Origin: Mycolicibacter engbaekii
GTDB lineage: Bacteria > Actinomycetota > Actinomycetes > Mycobacteriales > Mycobacteriaceae
Assembly (NCBI RefSeq): GCF_002101585.1
Contig: NZ_LQOT01000033.1
Span: 1 to 64,000 of the forward strand
Length of the DNA stretch: 64,000 nucleotides
Direction of reading: 5' to 3'
Position numbers and translations under genes: made by a program. Below the pieces are notes generated by a model. That model had not been told where the DNA came from. It searched no databases and saw only the letters and a program-made list of their open reading frames with translations. This document shows positions 30,201 through 37,600 of this stretch, piece by piece (within the stretch, counting starts at the first letter, position 1; each line of letters begins with the position of its first letter).

Positions 30201-31064
30201 ATCGGCCTCCCACGCGGCCGTCGATCCCTCGATATCGGTGAGCAGAAAGGTCACGGCCCGGGTCACCGACGGAAGGTGCTGGGTCACCGGGTGATCCAGT
30301 GCGGAGTCCTGGGCGACGATCGCGGCCGCCAGCCGCCGCAATTCCGGTCCCGGGTCGACACCGAGCTCGTCGGCGAGCAGCGATCGCGCTCGTTGATAGG
30401 CGCCCAGCGCTTCGCCCTGCCGGCCGGCACGGTAGAGGGCCAGCATGAGCTGGGCCCAGCGCCGTTCGCGCAGCGGCGCCTCGGCCACCGCGGCCTCCAG
30501 TTCGCCGATGAGTTCGGCGGCGCGCCCCGTCGCCAGCAGTGCATCGGCCCGGTCCTCGACCATCGCGGCGTGGCCCTCGATCCAGCGGGTCCGTTCCGAG
30601 GCGCCCCGGCGGGAACCGGGAAGTTCGGGTGCTCCGCGCCAGAGGCACAGCGCCTCCTCGAAACACGCCGCCGCCTGATTGGCATCCCCGGCCGCCGCTG
30701 CGTCTCGGCCGGCTTTGGCCGCGAGTAGGTAGCGCGGGGCGTCCACCTCGGTCGCGTCCAGAACCCAGCCCGCGCCCTCGGTGCGGACGAACCCGTCGCC
30801 CAGCGCCCGCCGCAGCGCCGAGATGTGGGTTTGTAGGGCTTTGGCGGCGGTGCGCGGGGGATCCTGGCCCCAGAGCAGATCGATCAGCGTTTCGGCGGGC
30901 ACGACCGCGCCACCGCGCAGTCCCAGCATCGTGAGGATCGCACGCGGTTTGGCGCCCGGGATGGCGACCGAGGCGCCGTCCCGCCGGGCCTGGAGAGGTC
31001 CCAAAACCCCCAGCTCCACGGTTTGAATGGTAGTCACGGGAGAATCGTCGGTGGGCCGATTCAA
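24354..31064 (-). CDS. giant regulator: wHTH-BTAD, class III cyclase, STAND ATPase, TPR and seven NTF2-like units
   Basis: A 2,236-residue cytoplasmic protein. Residues 16-100 are an OmpR-type winged helix and 105-255 a bacterial transcriptional activation domain, the AfsR/EmbR front end. Residues 268-435 are a class III nucleotidyl cyclase: metal Asp in TDIEGST (D277), K316 and D322 in KTRGEGD, and D373, N380, R384 in DYFGRAVNRAAR, so it may be active. A STAND ATPase follows with Walker A GEPGVGKT (494-501), Walker B LILDD (607-611) and GGNPFFLIEAL near 705. TPR-like helices span about 835-1265. From 1285 to the end are seven SnoaL/NTF2-like units. TTG 31064 is the longest start; GTG 31037 is a good alternative. 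It should sense a ligand or nucleotide state and control transcription; targets are unknown. Confidence 0.9.
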   Translation of the reverse strand: MNRPTDDSPVTTIQTVELGVLGPLQARRDGASVAIPGAKPRAILTMLGLRGGAVVPAETLIDLLWGQDPPRTAAKALQTHISALRRALGDGFVRTEGAGWVLDATEVDAPRYLLAAKAGRDAAAAGDANQAAACFEEALCLWRGAPELPGSRRGASERTRWIEGHAAMVEDRADALLATGRAAELIGELEAAVAEAPLRERRWAQLMLALYRAGRQGEALGAYQRARSLLADELGVDPGPELRRLAAAIVAQDSALDHPVTQHLPSVTRAVTFLLTDIEGSTAAWEADADAMGKALARHDELVEQVVTSRGGRLIKTRGEGDATFSVFDRPSAAAAAAIELQDAIAHEPWALHDPMRIRIALHTGEVELRDGDYFGRAVNRAARLRSLAAGGQILCSGATAELVIDTLPDDVVLDDLGMRALRNLPRPEHVFELRPQTAQQPEEPLGEPFERPDLPAVLTGPGRFVGRGLELERLAAAWNVVLAGGIHAMLIAGEPGVGKTRLAGEWSRQAFEQGAVVLYGRSDEDLGAPYQPFAEALRSLVPCIGTHRLRGLRGVEALLALIPSLSELLPDLSAAPRADPDTERYALFDAVVGLLELASAGAPVVLILDDLHWAAKPTLLLLRHLLRFGDHTRVQIVATYRSTDLDRSHPLAAMLADLSRDGTADRLSLGGLGADDVTAYIAEAGYDDEQLARALASVTGGNPFFLIEALRHVAESGGVWDPNTLPQGVREAVSRRLSRLPAETNTSLAAAAVVGSHFAVDLVERVVGRDLVDDFDEACKAGIVIEEPGGRYRFNHALVRQALIAELASVRRMRLHQRIAATLEATHGTDEELLGELAYHYFECAWAGNAAKAVEYCRRAADQAMSRLAYEAAADLYDRALHALEEIDDELPDRGDQTADLLVARCEALLAAGEVTAATHAVSQLQAATVDSARLAAWATCFDGQLSMLMHPERLDEIEAALGAAADRLAGLGDPEGEAKAHTVRAGCLARLGRIGDCEIALDRALTAARHAREQRRVNAVLAGAPLAALWGPSPVPRAGGRCLDVVRLLRITTDSPAVEATSTRCQAVLEAFRGRAATARRMIDSARRTVAEIGLRHALLEVEQFAGIIELVLDDPGGAEPHLRQAYNGFRRMRMDTDTAETAALLGRACLALGRDAEAEQLCTESERLAGHALKASIAWRTLRALLAARRGDHEQARRFAEAAINLAERTDALVDHGDACLALATVRHAAGDTQGARAAAERATGLYERKGAEALVAKARRIFGDHDMHTAPPPPEEPPVEPVNACVRVVRRIEAAFDREAWQEVEQLYAPTVLVESRRRLVGFGPHNLPAIEWAREARRYRAMFTVRHRNMVVSVRGERLALTRLEVGTADVSPGAPKEDILQLFGLGADDRIALRISFDFEDMDAAIAELDALHAECEKAHPRLPLGNLASKMAERWREHFAARDWAAMAAMSADNICTDDRRRVVGAGVRRGRDVAIADMRVLAELDTNMMSTVVATRGEHLALCLDRLSEHEHRPDAFHGEILSVIEIDTDGRLAAGVIFDADDSADALAVLDARYLAGEAAGCSTTWSAITTAFGALNRGDTPTTMPAFTDVDHRALAIVGAGDLMAYLRVALADMERTFIYVEAVHRLTDRGAVITHVAKGTSQDGSDVEWRMVDTLVVDGGLISHCEMFDEADLDTALARLEELQSRKTRRLHNMASQASQRFLAQFTNHDWAAMADIWADDYYHDDHRSIVNAGIRHGREAALANMRAVADLNITDVDVSDIATRGEHLILTRSVFSFRDQDPEAFVAEQLDVGEFNAEGRLAASVSFDPDDFEAALAELDARYLAGEAAAYAHTWSVITAGYAAFNQREFPELDWENVDHRRGRAFAPGELAAYMRATWDLAPNVGCYGEAVHRLNGLGAVVTQVVRGTSQEGFEAEWREVVLFTVEGEMISRCEVFDEADLDDALARFDELSRSRSALENAATRRCVLAADAFNRRDGDAIFALTSEDGRYDDRRKGLRSVLEGPDRRKVIDATVTTVPSTWRMEVKPIAVRGSRLSLTRDCYRDIDDPDRPISVELLHLVQLDSAGLIQLTMSFDIDDLDTALAELDARYIADEAAACAQTWSLVTAAYDGFNRREVFPTTPDWISIDHRRGAGFESGDMIPYIQAAWADSPDTTIYIAAVHRLSSFGAVVTHVAHGMSQDGFAAEWRDIVVMTVDGHLFNRSELFDGDDLDAALIRFDELS

Positions 31065-31170
31065 CAGGCGGTCAAGATCCGGTAAAGGCTCGATTCGCCC
31101 CCGCTGCCGGGGCCTGCCGCGACGCCGGGCCGCCTGTTCGGCCCCCTGAGCATCGCGACGAATCCGTCGG

Positions 31171-31176
31171 TAAAAT
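31171..31176 (+). promoter_or_regulatory. -10 box of htpG
   Basis: TAAAAT ends 9 nt before ATG 31186, leaving a leader of only a few bases. No inverted-repeat heat-shock operator is visible. Confidence 0.45.
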
Positions 31177-31185
31177 TCGGCTCTT

Positions 31186-33117
31186 ATGAGCGAACGTGTG
31201 GAGCGGCTGGAGTTTCAGGCTGAGGCTCGTCAGCTGCTGGATTTGATGGTCCACTCGGTGTACTCCAACAAGGACGCGTTCTTGCGGGAGCTGATCTCCA
31301 ACGCCTCCGACGCATTGGACAAGCTGCGGCTCGAGGCCTTCCGCAACAAGGACCTGGAAGTCGACACCTCCGATCTGCACATCGAGATCGACGTGGACAA
31401 GGCGGCGCGCACCCTGACGGTCCGCGACAACGGCATCGGCATGTCACGCGACGAGGTGGTGGATCTGATCGGCACCCTGGCCCGCTCCGGCACCGCCGAG
31501 CTGCGCCAGCAACTGCGGGAAGCCCGCGACGCCGAGGCGTCCGAGGAACTGATCGGCCAGTTCGGGGTGGGGTTCTACTCGGTGTTCATGGTCGCCGACC
31601 GGGTCGAGATGCTCACCCATAAGGCCGGCGAGAGCGAGGCCGTCCGGTGGGAGTCCAGCGGTGATGGCACCTACACCATCGAATCGGTCGAGGACGCGCC
31701 GCAGGGGACGTCGATCACCTTGCACCTCAAGCCTGAGGATGCCGAAGACGCGCTGCACGACTACACCTCCGAGTGGACGATCCGCAGCCTGGTCAAGAAG
31801 TATTCCGACTTCATCGCCTGGCCGATCCGGATGCAGGTGGAGCGCCGCACGCCGCCGGCCGAGGAAGGCGGCGAAGAGACGGTCACCGTCGAGACCGCGA
31901 CGCTGAACTCGATGCAGGCGCTGTGGGCACGGCCCAAAGACGAAGTCTCCCAAGAGGAATACAACGAGTTCTACAAGCACATCTCGCACGCCTGGGACGA
32001 TCCGCTCGAGGTCATCGTGATGAAGGCCGAAGGCACGTTCGAATACCAGGCCTTGCTGTTCATCCCGTCGCACGCGCCGGTGGACCTGTTCAACCGGGAT
32101 GCTCACGTGGGCGTGCAACTGTATGTCAAACGCGTGTTCATCATGGGCGACTGCGATCAGCTGATGCCCGAGTACCTGCGCTTCGTCAAGGGTGTCGTCG
32201 ACGCAGCGGACATGTCGCTGAACGTCTCCCGGGAGATCTTGCAGCAGGACCGGCAGATCAACGCCATCCGCCGGCGGCTGACCAAGAAGGTGCTCTCGAC
32301 CATCAAGGAGCTGCAGTCGCAGCGGCCCGAGGACTACCGCACCTTCTGGACCGAGTTCGGTCGCGTGGTCAAGGAAGGACTGCTCTCCGACTTCGACAAT
32401 CAGCAGACCCTGCTGGAGATCAGTTCCTTCGCCTCGACGCACAGCGACTCCGAGTCCACCACGCTGGCCGAATACGTCGAACGGATGAAAGACGGTCAGG
32501 AGCAGATCTTCTACGCCACCGGCGAATCGCGTCAGCAACTGCTGAAGTCGCCGCATCTGGAGGCGTTCAAGGCCAAGGGCTACGAGGTGCTGCTGCTGAC
32601 CGACCCGGTCGACGAGCTGTGGGTGAACACCGTCGCCGAGTTCGACGGCAAGCCGCTGCAGTCGACGGCCAAGGGCGAGGTGGATTTGGACTCCGAGGAG
32701 GACAAGGCAGCGCACGAAGCCGAGCGCAAGGAACAGCAGAAGGATTTCGCCGACCTGATCTCCTGGCTGGAGCAGACCCTGGCCGAGCACGTCAAAGAGG
32801 TCCGGCTGTCGACGCGGCTGACCGAGTCCCCGGCCTGCCTGATCACCGACACCTTCGGGATCACTCCGGCATTGGCGCGCATCTACCGCGCCAACGGTCA
32901 GGATGTGCCGGTCGGCAAACGCATTCTGGAGATCAACCCGACCCACCCGCTGATCACCGGTCTGCGGCAGGCGCACGCCGAGCGCAGCGACGATCCCGGC
33001 CTGGCCGAGACCGCGGAGTTGCTCTACGGCACAGCGCTGTTGGCCGAAGGCGGAGCACTCGAGGATCCGGCCCGCTTCGCCGAGCTGCTGGCGCACCGGC
33101 TGGCGCGCACCGTCTGA
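31186..33117 (+). CDS. htpG: Hsp90 chaperone HtpG
   Basis: A 643-residue ATP-dependent chaperone of usual length. The N-terminal GHKL ATPase domain shows ELISNASDALDKLR, DNGIGM and GQFGVGFYSVFMVAD. The middle domain (about 230-500) includes SLNVSREILQQDR, and the C-terminal dimerisation domain follows from about 520. It starts at ATG 31186. Equivalent to Rv2299c. Its stop overlaps a palindrome shared with the convergent gene. Confidence 0.97.
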   Translation: MSERVERLEFQAEARQLLDLMVHSVYSNKDAFLRELISNASDALDKLRLEAFRNKDLEVDTSDLHIEIDVDKAARTLTVRDNGIGMSRDEVVDLIGTLARSGTAELRQQLREARDAEASEELIGQFGVGFYSVFMVADRVEMLTHKAGESEAVRWESSGDGTYTIESVEDAPQGTSITLHLKPEDAEDALHDYTSEWTIRSLVKKYSDFIAWPIRMQVERRTPPAEEGGEETVTVETATLNSMQALWARPKDEVSQEEYNEFYKHISHAWDDPLEVIVMKAEGTFEYQALLFIPSHAPVDLFNRDAHVGVQLYVKRVFIMGDCDQLMPEYLRFVKGVVDAADMSLNVSREILQQDRQINAIRRRLTKKVLSTIKELQSQRPEDYRTFWTEFGRVVKEGLLSDFDNQQTLLEISSFASTHSDSESTTLAEYVERMKDGQEQIFYATGESRQQLLKSPHLEAFKAKGYEVLLLTDPVDELWVNTVAEFDGKPLQSTAKGEVDLDSEEDKAAHEAERKEQQKDFADLISWLEQTLAEHVKEVRLSTRLTESPACLITDTFGITPALARIYRANGQDVPVGKRILEINPTHPLITGLRQAHAERSDDPGLAETAELLYGTALLAEGGALEDPARFAELLAHRLARTV

Positions 33118-33130
33118 GCCGGGCCCGGCT
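33117..33130. terminator. bidirectional terminator between htpG and the MDR gene
   Basis: AGCCGGGCCCGGCT is a perfect 14-bp palindrome that touches both convergent stop codons. Its symmetry would serve transcripts from either side. Confidence 0.5.
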
Positions 33131-34133
33131 AGGGCACCAGTACCACCTTGCCGACGTTTTCGCGGGCCGCCAGAATGCGGTGGGCCTCCGGGGCGTTGGC
33201 GAACGGCACCGCCGCATGCACCACCGGGGCGGCGATCCCGTCGGCCAGCGCCGCGGTCAGCGGGGCGATCCAGGGGCCGAGGGTGCCGCGGTCGTCCCAC
33301 AGGCGCAGCATGTTCAGGCCGATGACGGTCTTGGACTGCTCCATCTGCGTGATGAGACTGAACCCGCGCAGCATCGCCGCCGCCTGCGGCGCCGCGCGCA
33401 GCAGCGAGCGTTTCTCGCCCTGCTGCAGCGACGAGATGCCGTAGGCGACCAGGCGTCCGCCGGGACGTAACAGCGCGAACGAGCGCCGCAGCGAGGTGCC
33501 GCCGAGCCCGTCGAGCACGATGTCGTACGGCGGCAGGTCACGCCACCAGCCTTTGCGGCGGTAGTCGAGCGCCCGGTCGATACCCAGCGCGGTGAGCTGG
33601 GCGTGCTTGCCCGGCGACGCGGTGCCGTGCACGACCGCGCCGGCGGCCTTGGCCAGCTGGATCGCCGCGATGCCGACCCCGCCGGCCGCGGCGTGCACCA
33701 GAACCCGCTCACCGGCCTGCAGCGATCCGTAACCGTGCAGCGCCGCCCAGGCCGTCGAGTAGTTGACCGGAATCGCGGCGCCCTCTTCGAAACTCATCGA
33801 CGGCGGCAGCGTCACCGTGTCGGCGGCATTGGCGTTGACGATCTCGGCATAGCCACCGAAACGGGTGCCGGCCAGAACCCGCTCGCCGACGCGCGCCGGG
33901 TCCACACCCTCGCCGACGGCCTCGATGACCCCGGCGACCTCATAGCCGACCACGGCGGGCAGCTTCGGCGCATCGGGATACAGCCCGACGCGGGCCAGGT
34001 GGTCGGCGAAGTTCACCCCGGCCGCACGGACCGCGATCCGCACCTGGCCGGCCGCCGGAGGGGGCGGATCGGGACGATCCTGTACCCGCAGCACCGACGG
34101 GGGACCGTGCTTGGTGATGACGACGACGCGCAT
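33129..34133 (-). CDS. zinc-free MDR oxidoreductase (quinone-oxidoreductase-like)
   Basis: A 334-residue medium-chain dehydrogenase/reductase predicted to use NADPH. The GroES-like half has [18 protein letters not shown] and [14 protein letters not shown]; the Rossmann half has [19 protein letters not shown]. The structural and catalytic zinc Cys residues of alcohol dehydrogenases are absent, placing it in the quinone reductase/VAT-1 branch. The ATG at 34133 lies 7 nt after the box TAGGCT; a longer frame runs into the divergent gene. The substrate is unknown. Confidence 0.9.
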   Translation of the reverse strand: MRVVVITKHGPPSVLRVQDRPDPPPPAAGQVRIAVRAAGVNFADHLARVGLYPDAPKLPAVVGYEVAGVIEAVGEGVDPARVGERVLAGTRFGGYAEIVNANAADTVTLPPSMSFEEGAAIPVNYSTAWAALHGYGSLQAGERVLVHAAAGGVGIAAIQLAKAAGAVVHGTASPGKHAQLTALGIDRALDYRRKGWWRDLPPYDIVLDGLGGTSLRRSFALLRPGGRLVAYGISSLQQGEKRSLLRAAPQAAAMLRGFSLITQMEQSKTVIGLNMLRLWDDRGTLGPWIAPLTAALADGIAAPVVHAAVPFANAPEAHRILAARENVGKVVLVP

Positions 34134-34140
34134 GGGCCTC

Positions 34141-34146
34141 AGCCTA
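34141..34146 (-). promoter_or_regulatory. -10 box of the MDR gene, leaderless start
   Basis: TAGGCT on the minus strand ends 7 nt before ATG 34133. Confidence 0.5.
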
Positions 34147-34160
34147 TTGCCCGCCCGGGC

Positions 34161-34166
34161 CATAAT
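34161..34166 (+). promoter_or_regulatory. -10 box of the CMD-like gene, leaderless start
   Basis: CATAAT ends 7 nt before ATG 34174. The divergent MDR box lies only 14 bp away, so the two promoters overlap. Confidence 0.45.
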
Positions 34167-34173
34167 CCTTGGC

Positions 34174-34914
34174 ATGGACATCCTCGCTGAGCTGAATCGG
34201 TTGGAGGCGTTGGCGGGCGGGCCGGCGGCCGAGTCCGATCCCGCGGTGGCCGAGTTCACAGAGCAGTTCTGTGTCGATGTCTCGCTGATCACTGATGATC
34301 AGCGCAGCCGGCTGTGGGAAGCACTGGGGGAGCAGACGCCCGGGGCGGTCGTGCAGATGTTCGTCGCCGATTTTGCGCCGCGGGTGCGTGCCGGCCTCGC
34401 TGCCCTGGGGATAGCCGGCTCGTCACCTGCGGCTGGCGGGGATACCTCGGGCCAGCTGGCCGACGCGCTGTTCAACGGGTTCATGCCCGCGGTAGCCCGG
34501 ATGCGGTCCCTGGATGCGGTGACCTCCGAGGTGGTGCGGCTGCGCGGTGCGGCTCAGCACAACTGCCGGCTGTGCAAGTCGCTGCGGGAGACGACTGCCC
34601 TGGATGCGGGCGGATCTGAGTCGCTCTACGACGACATCGAACGTTTCGAGGAGTCGGTGTTGCTCAGCGACGCGCAGAAGGCCGCGCTGCGCTACGTCGA
34701 CGCGCTGATCTGGTCGCCAACGCACATCGACGCCGAGGTGGTCGCCGGGGTACGCCGGCACTTCACCGACGAGCAGGCCGTCGAGCTGACTCTGGACGTG
34801 ATGCGCAACGCTGGGAACAAGATTGCGGTGGCGCTGGCTGCCGACGCCGCGCGGGTCGCCGACGGCACCGAGCGCTATCTGCTGGACGCCGACGGCCAGA
34901 CGGTGTTCGGCTGA
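34174..34914 (+). CDS. carboxymuconolactone decarboxylase/AhpD-like protein
   Basis: A 246-residue all-helical protein with the CMD/AhpD signature near residue 125: [19 protein letters not shown], a CxxC flanked by the usual basic and acidic residues. AhpD-type members are disulfide reductases and others are decarboxylases. The CxxC favours a redox role, but this is inference. A second half with similar helices ([16 protein letters not shown]) completes the fold. It starts at ATG 34174, chosen from promoter spacing. Confidence 0.8.
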   Translation: MDILAELNRLEALAGGPAAESDPAVAEFTEQFCVDVSLITDDQRSRLWEALGEQTPGAVVQMFVADFAPRVRAGLAALGIAGSSPAAGGDTSGQLADALFNGFMPAVARMRSLDAVTSEVVRLRGAAQHNCRLCKSLRETTALDAGGSESLYDDIERFEESVLLSDAQKAALRYVDALIWSPTHIDAEVVAGVRRHFTDEQAVELTLDVMRNAGNKIAVALAADAARVADGTERYLLDADGQTVFG

Positions 34915-34916
34915 GC

Positions 34917-35780
34917 TCAGTCGGCGTGCCGCGCCAGGAACTCCAGGATGGCGTCGGCGAAGACGTCATTGCGGTCCCCGGCGACCATGTGGCCGGCGCC
35001 GGCGACGTCGACGAACTCCACCTGCGGGAATCGGGCCAGGAACTCCTCGGCGTTGGCGGCGCTGACCAGGTCGCTGAGCTGGCCTCGCACCAGCAGCATC
35101 GGGACACCGCCCTCGAGGATGGTGCGCACCGCGGCGTTGAGCCGGTCGACGTCGTGGATCTCCATCGGCCCTTGGTGCTCGGGGCCACGGATGAACTCCG
35201 GGTCCCAGTGCCAGTACCAGCGGTCGCCGCGCCGGCGCAGGTTGGTGGTGAGGCCCTGGAGGTCGGCGGGGCGGGGCCGGTGCGGGTTGTAGGCGGCGAT
35301 CGCGTCGGCGACCTCATCAAGGGAGTCGAAACCGGATTCCATGTTCTCGGCCATGAACGCCTGCACGCGCTCAGCGCCGGAGGCGTCCATGTTGGGCACG
35401 ATGTCGACCAGCACCACCGCGCTGGCGGCCCCGGGCGCCAGTTCGCCGGCGAGCAGCATTGCAGTGCACCCGCCCAGCGAGGCACCCACGAGCACCGGGT
35501 CTGGCGGCAGAGTGCGCAGCACCTCGTGGACGTCGGTGGCGAAGCTGACCAGGCGGTAATCGCCCTGGTTCGCCCAATCCGACTCGCCGTGGCCGCGCAG
35601 GTCGACGGTGACCGCTTGCCAGCCGCGTGCGGCCACCGCCGCGGCGGCCCGGCCCCAGGATCGGCGGGTCTGCCCACCGCCGTGCAGGAACACAACGGCG
35701 CGGGCGTCGGGGTCACCATGGCGGTCGGAGATGATCCGGAGATCGCCGGGGGTGTGGGTGACGAACGTTTCGGCGGTCAT
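34917..35780 (-). CDS. alpha/beta hydrolase
   Basis: A 287-residue alpha/beta hydrolase. The oxyanion loop HGGGQ is at 33-37, the nucleophile S101 in GASLGG, the acid probably D237 in GQLSDLVS, and H264 in GAGHMVAGD. No signal peptide, so it is cytoplasmic. It converges on the CMD gene with 2 bp between stops. The substrate is not predictable; bromoperoxidase/epoxide-hydrolase-like relatives are common in mycobacteria. Confidence 0.9.
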   Translation of the reverse strand: MTAETFVTHTPGDLRIISDRHGDPDARAVVFLHGGGQTRRSWGRAAAAVAARGWQAVTVDLRGHGESDWANQGDYRLVSFATDVHEVLRTLPPDPVLVGASLGGCTAMLLAGELAPGAASAVVLVDIVPNMDASGAERVQAFMAENMESGFDSLDEVADAIAAYNPHRPRPADLQGLTTNLRRRGDRWYWHWDPEFIRGPEHQGPMEIHDVDRLNAAVRTILEGGVPMLLVRGQLSDLVSAANAEEFLARFPQVEFVDVAGAGHMVAGDRNDVFADAILEFLARHAD

Positions 35781-35786
35781 CCTGGG

Positions 35787-35792
35787 ATCGTA
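35787..35792 (-). promoter_or_regulatory. -10 box of the alpha/beta hydrolase gene, leaderless start
   Basis: TACGAT on the minus strand ends 6 nt before ATG 35780. Confidence 0.5.
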
Positions 35793-35858
35793 AGCCGAGG
35801 CCGATCGGTGCCCGTCAGACGGCCGGTCGAACCCCTATCGAGCTGCGGAAATGCGAGC

Positions 35859-35864
35859 TAGAAT
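35859..35864 (+). promoter_or_regulatory. -10 box of the mddA-like gene
   Basis: TAGAAT, followed by a leader of about 17 nt that contains the ribosome binding site AGGAG before ATG 35888. Confidence 0.5.
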
Positions 35865-35887
35865 GGCTTATTCCCTAGGAGCGCGCC

Positions 35888-36616
35888 ATGGCACGTCACC
35901 TCGCCCTCGTCTACGGGGTGCTCAACTATCTGGTCTTCCTCGCTGTCTTCGCCTATGCCGTCGGGTTCGTGGGAGATCTCGTGGTGCCGCGCACCGTCGA
36001 CCACGGACCGCAGGCGCGCCCGGTCGCGGCGCTGGCCATCGACGTGTTGCTGCTGAGCCTGTTCGCCGTGCAGCACAGTGTGATGGCCCGGCCGGTGTTC
36101 AAGCGGTGGCTGACCCGGGTGGTGCCGGTGAGTATCGAGCGCAGCACCTTTGTTCTGGCCTCGAACGTGGTTCTGGCCCTCTTGTTCTGGCAGTGGCGTC
36201 CGATTCCGGCGGTGGTCTGGGAGGTGACGGCCCCGGCGGGCCGGATAGCGCTGTGGGTGTTGTTCTGGCTCGGCTGGGGGATAGCGCTGGTGTCGACCTT
36301 CCTGATCAGCCATGTCGACCTGTTCGGGCTGCGCCAGGTCTACCAAGCGTGGCGGGACCAGCCCTACACCACCGTCGGGTTCCGGACACCGATGCTGTAT
36401 CGGCTGGTGCGGCATCCGCTGATGCTGGGCTTCCTGATCGCGTTCTGGTCGACGCCTCAGATGACCGCCGGCCACCTGCTGTTCGCCGCGGCGACCACCG
36501 CCTACATCGCGATCGCGGTGCGCTTGGAGGAGGGCGACCTGATCCGGTTGCTCGGCGACCAGTACCGGCAGTACCGCGGCGAGGTCCCGATGCTCGTTCC
36601 GCGGCGGGTGCGCTGA
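35888..36616 (+). CDS. mddA: membrane methyltransferase, methanethiol S-methyltransferase (MddA)-like
   Basis: A 242-residue integral membrane protein with about six hydrophobic segments, related to NnrU and isoprenylcysteine methyltransferases. The C-terminal catalytic part shows LYRLVRHPLMLGF and EEGDLIRLLGDQYRQYRGEVP, where SAM-binding His/Glu/Tyr residues lie in this superfamily. It resembles MddA, which methylates methanethiol to dimethyl sulfide, but the substrate is not proven here. ATG 35888 has AGGAG nine bases upstream. It is followed by a CAU tRNA. Confidence 0.72.
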   Translation: MARHLALVYGVLNYLVFLAVFAYAVGFVGDLVVPRTVDHGPQARPVAALAIDVLLLSLFAVQHSVMARPVFKRWLTRVVPVSIERSTFVLASNVVLALLFWQWRPIPAVVWEVTAPAGRIALWVLFWLGWGIALVSTFLISHVDLFGLRQVYQAWRDQPYTTVGFRTPMLYRLVRHPLMLGFLIAFWSTPQMTAGHLLFAAATTAYIAIAVRLEEGDLIRLLGDQYRQYRGEVPMLVPRRVR

Positions 36617-36678
36617 CTTCTGTATCAGCGGCAGCGAAAGTGCCGCACCGCCGTGTCGTCTACGGCCCCGGCGGGCGC

Positions 36679-36684
36679 TAATGT
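36679..36684 (+). promoter_or_regulatory. -10 box for the CAU tRNA
   Basis: TAATGT lies 21 nt before the mature tRNA end. No clear -35 is visible. Confidence 0.4.
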
Positions 36685-36705
36685 CATGGTCGCCAGATAG
36701 ACCAG

Positions 36706-36782
36706 GGGGCGGTAGCTCAGTCGGTTAGAGCCGCGGACTCATAATCCGTTGGTCGTGGGTTCGAGCCCCACCCGCCCTACCA
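36706..36782 (+). tRNA. tRNA with CAU anticodon (Ile2 or elongator Met)
   Basis: Complete cloverleaf: acceptor GGGGCGG with CCGCCCT (G-U at 1-72), anticodon loop CTCATAA, T arm GTGGG-TTCGAGC-CCCAC, discriminator A and encoded CCA. The anticodon is CAU. The anticodon stem and variable loop (CCGTTGGTCG) look more like tRNA-Ile2, whose C34 is changed to lysidine, than elongator Met. It is not initiator tRNA, since the anticodon stem lacks three G-C pairs. Confidence 0.9.
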
Positions 36783-36841
36783 TCAATCGTCCGCGAGGCG
36801 TACGTGAGCCCAGTGCCGGGCGCAATGCCCTTATCGGTGCA

Positions 36842-37600
36842 TCACACCGAAAAGAACGAGTTGAACAGCGCTTGGATCAGTTCACCGGTGTCGAGGGTGG
36901 GAATATCGTTGAACGTGGTCATCCCGTCGACGGTCGCGGTGGCCGAGTCGATTTGGTCTGCCGTCAAGCCGAAGTAGACCTGATGAATCGCCAATCCGTA
37001 CAGCAGGTCTTGCCAACTCGTGTTTCCCAACAGCAGGTCCCACCAACTCTTGCCCAAGTTGTCGGCGAAGACGTCGCCTTCGATGTTGAATACCTCGGTC
37101 GGGTACAGGTCGGTGGGGACAGCAGCGGGGTTGGCGCCGAGCATCACGAAACGTAAAGCCTCGGTGGGTACGCCGGCTTCGGCGAGTTGCTCCTGGGCGT
37201 AGGAAGCGATGAGGCTGCTCTGGGAGTAGGTGAAGATGGTCAGCGGGTCGGTGCAGACGCCCGAGGCGTCGCAGCCCATCTCGCCGGCGTGGTAGTCGGC
37301 GAGGATCGCATCGACGAGGATCGCCTGACCCTGCGGAACGCTGTTCAAGAAGTCCCAGCTGTTGGGCATGGTCAGCGGCAACGTCGACGCCAGGGTGCCG
37401 TTGTAACCCAGTGGCTCGAGGTACAGGTCGATCCCGTTGCTGATGTAGTTGGCACTTGGTGTCGGGATTCCGGTCGGGCCCAGGACCAACGCGTCGGTTG
37501 AGCCGTAGAGGAATTCGTAATTGTCGTTGGCGGCGTTGGCTGCACCGGCCAGGCCCAGCGCGGCGCCACACAGTACGGCGCCGAAGATGATCTGCTTCAT
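36842..37600 (-). CDS. secreted PE-PPE-domain (cutinase-fold) hydrolase
   Basis: A 252-residue exported protein. Residues 1-23 are a signal peptide (MKQIIFGAVLCGAALGLAGA). The mature part is a PE-PPE domain, a serine hydrolase fold, with the nucleophile S126 in FTYSQSSLIASYAQEQL and the typical MLGANPAAVPTDLYPTEV downstream. No PE or PPE N-terminal domain is attached. ATG 37600 is preceded by AAGGGGGG at good spacing; longer in-frame starts upstream lack a signal sequence. The likely substrates are cell-envelope esters. Confidence 0.85.
   Translation of the reverse strand: MKQIIFGAVLCGAALGLAGAANAANDNYEFLYGSTDALVLGPTGIPTPSANYISNGIDLYLEPLGYNGTLASTLPLTMPNSWDFLNSVPQGQAILVDAILADYHAGEMGCDASGVCTDPLTIFTYSQSSLIASYAQEQLAEAGVPTEALRFVMLGANPAAVPTDLYPTEVFNIEGDVFADNLGKSWWDLLLGNTSWQDLLYGLAIHQVYFGLTADQIDSATATVDGMTTFNDIPTLDTGELIQALFNSFFSV

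Noticed and set aside
31444..33300. 618-codon open frame antisense to htpG
   Set aside because: Opposite the conserved htpG reading frame, with low-complexity Gly/Arg/Leu composition and no motif.
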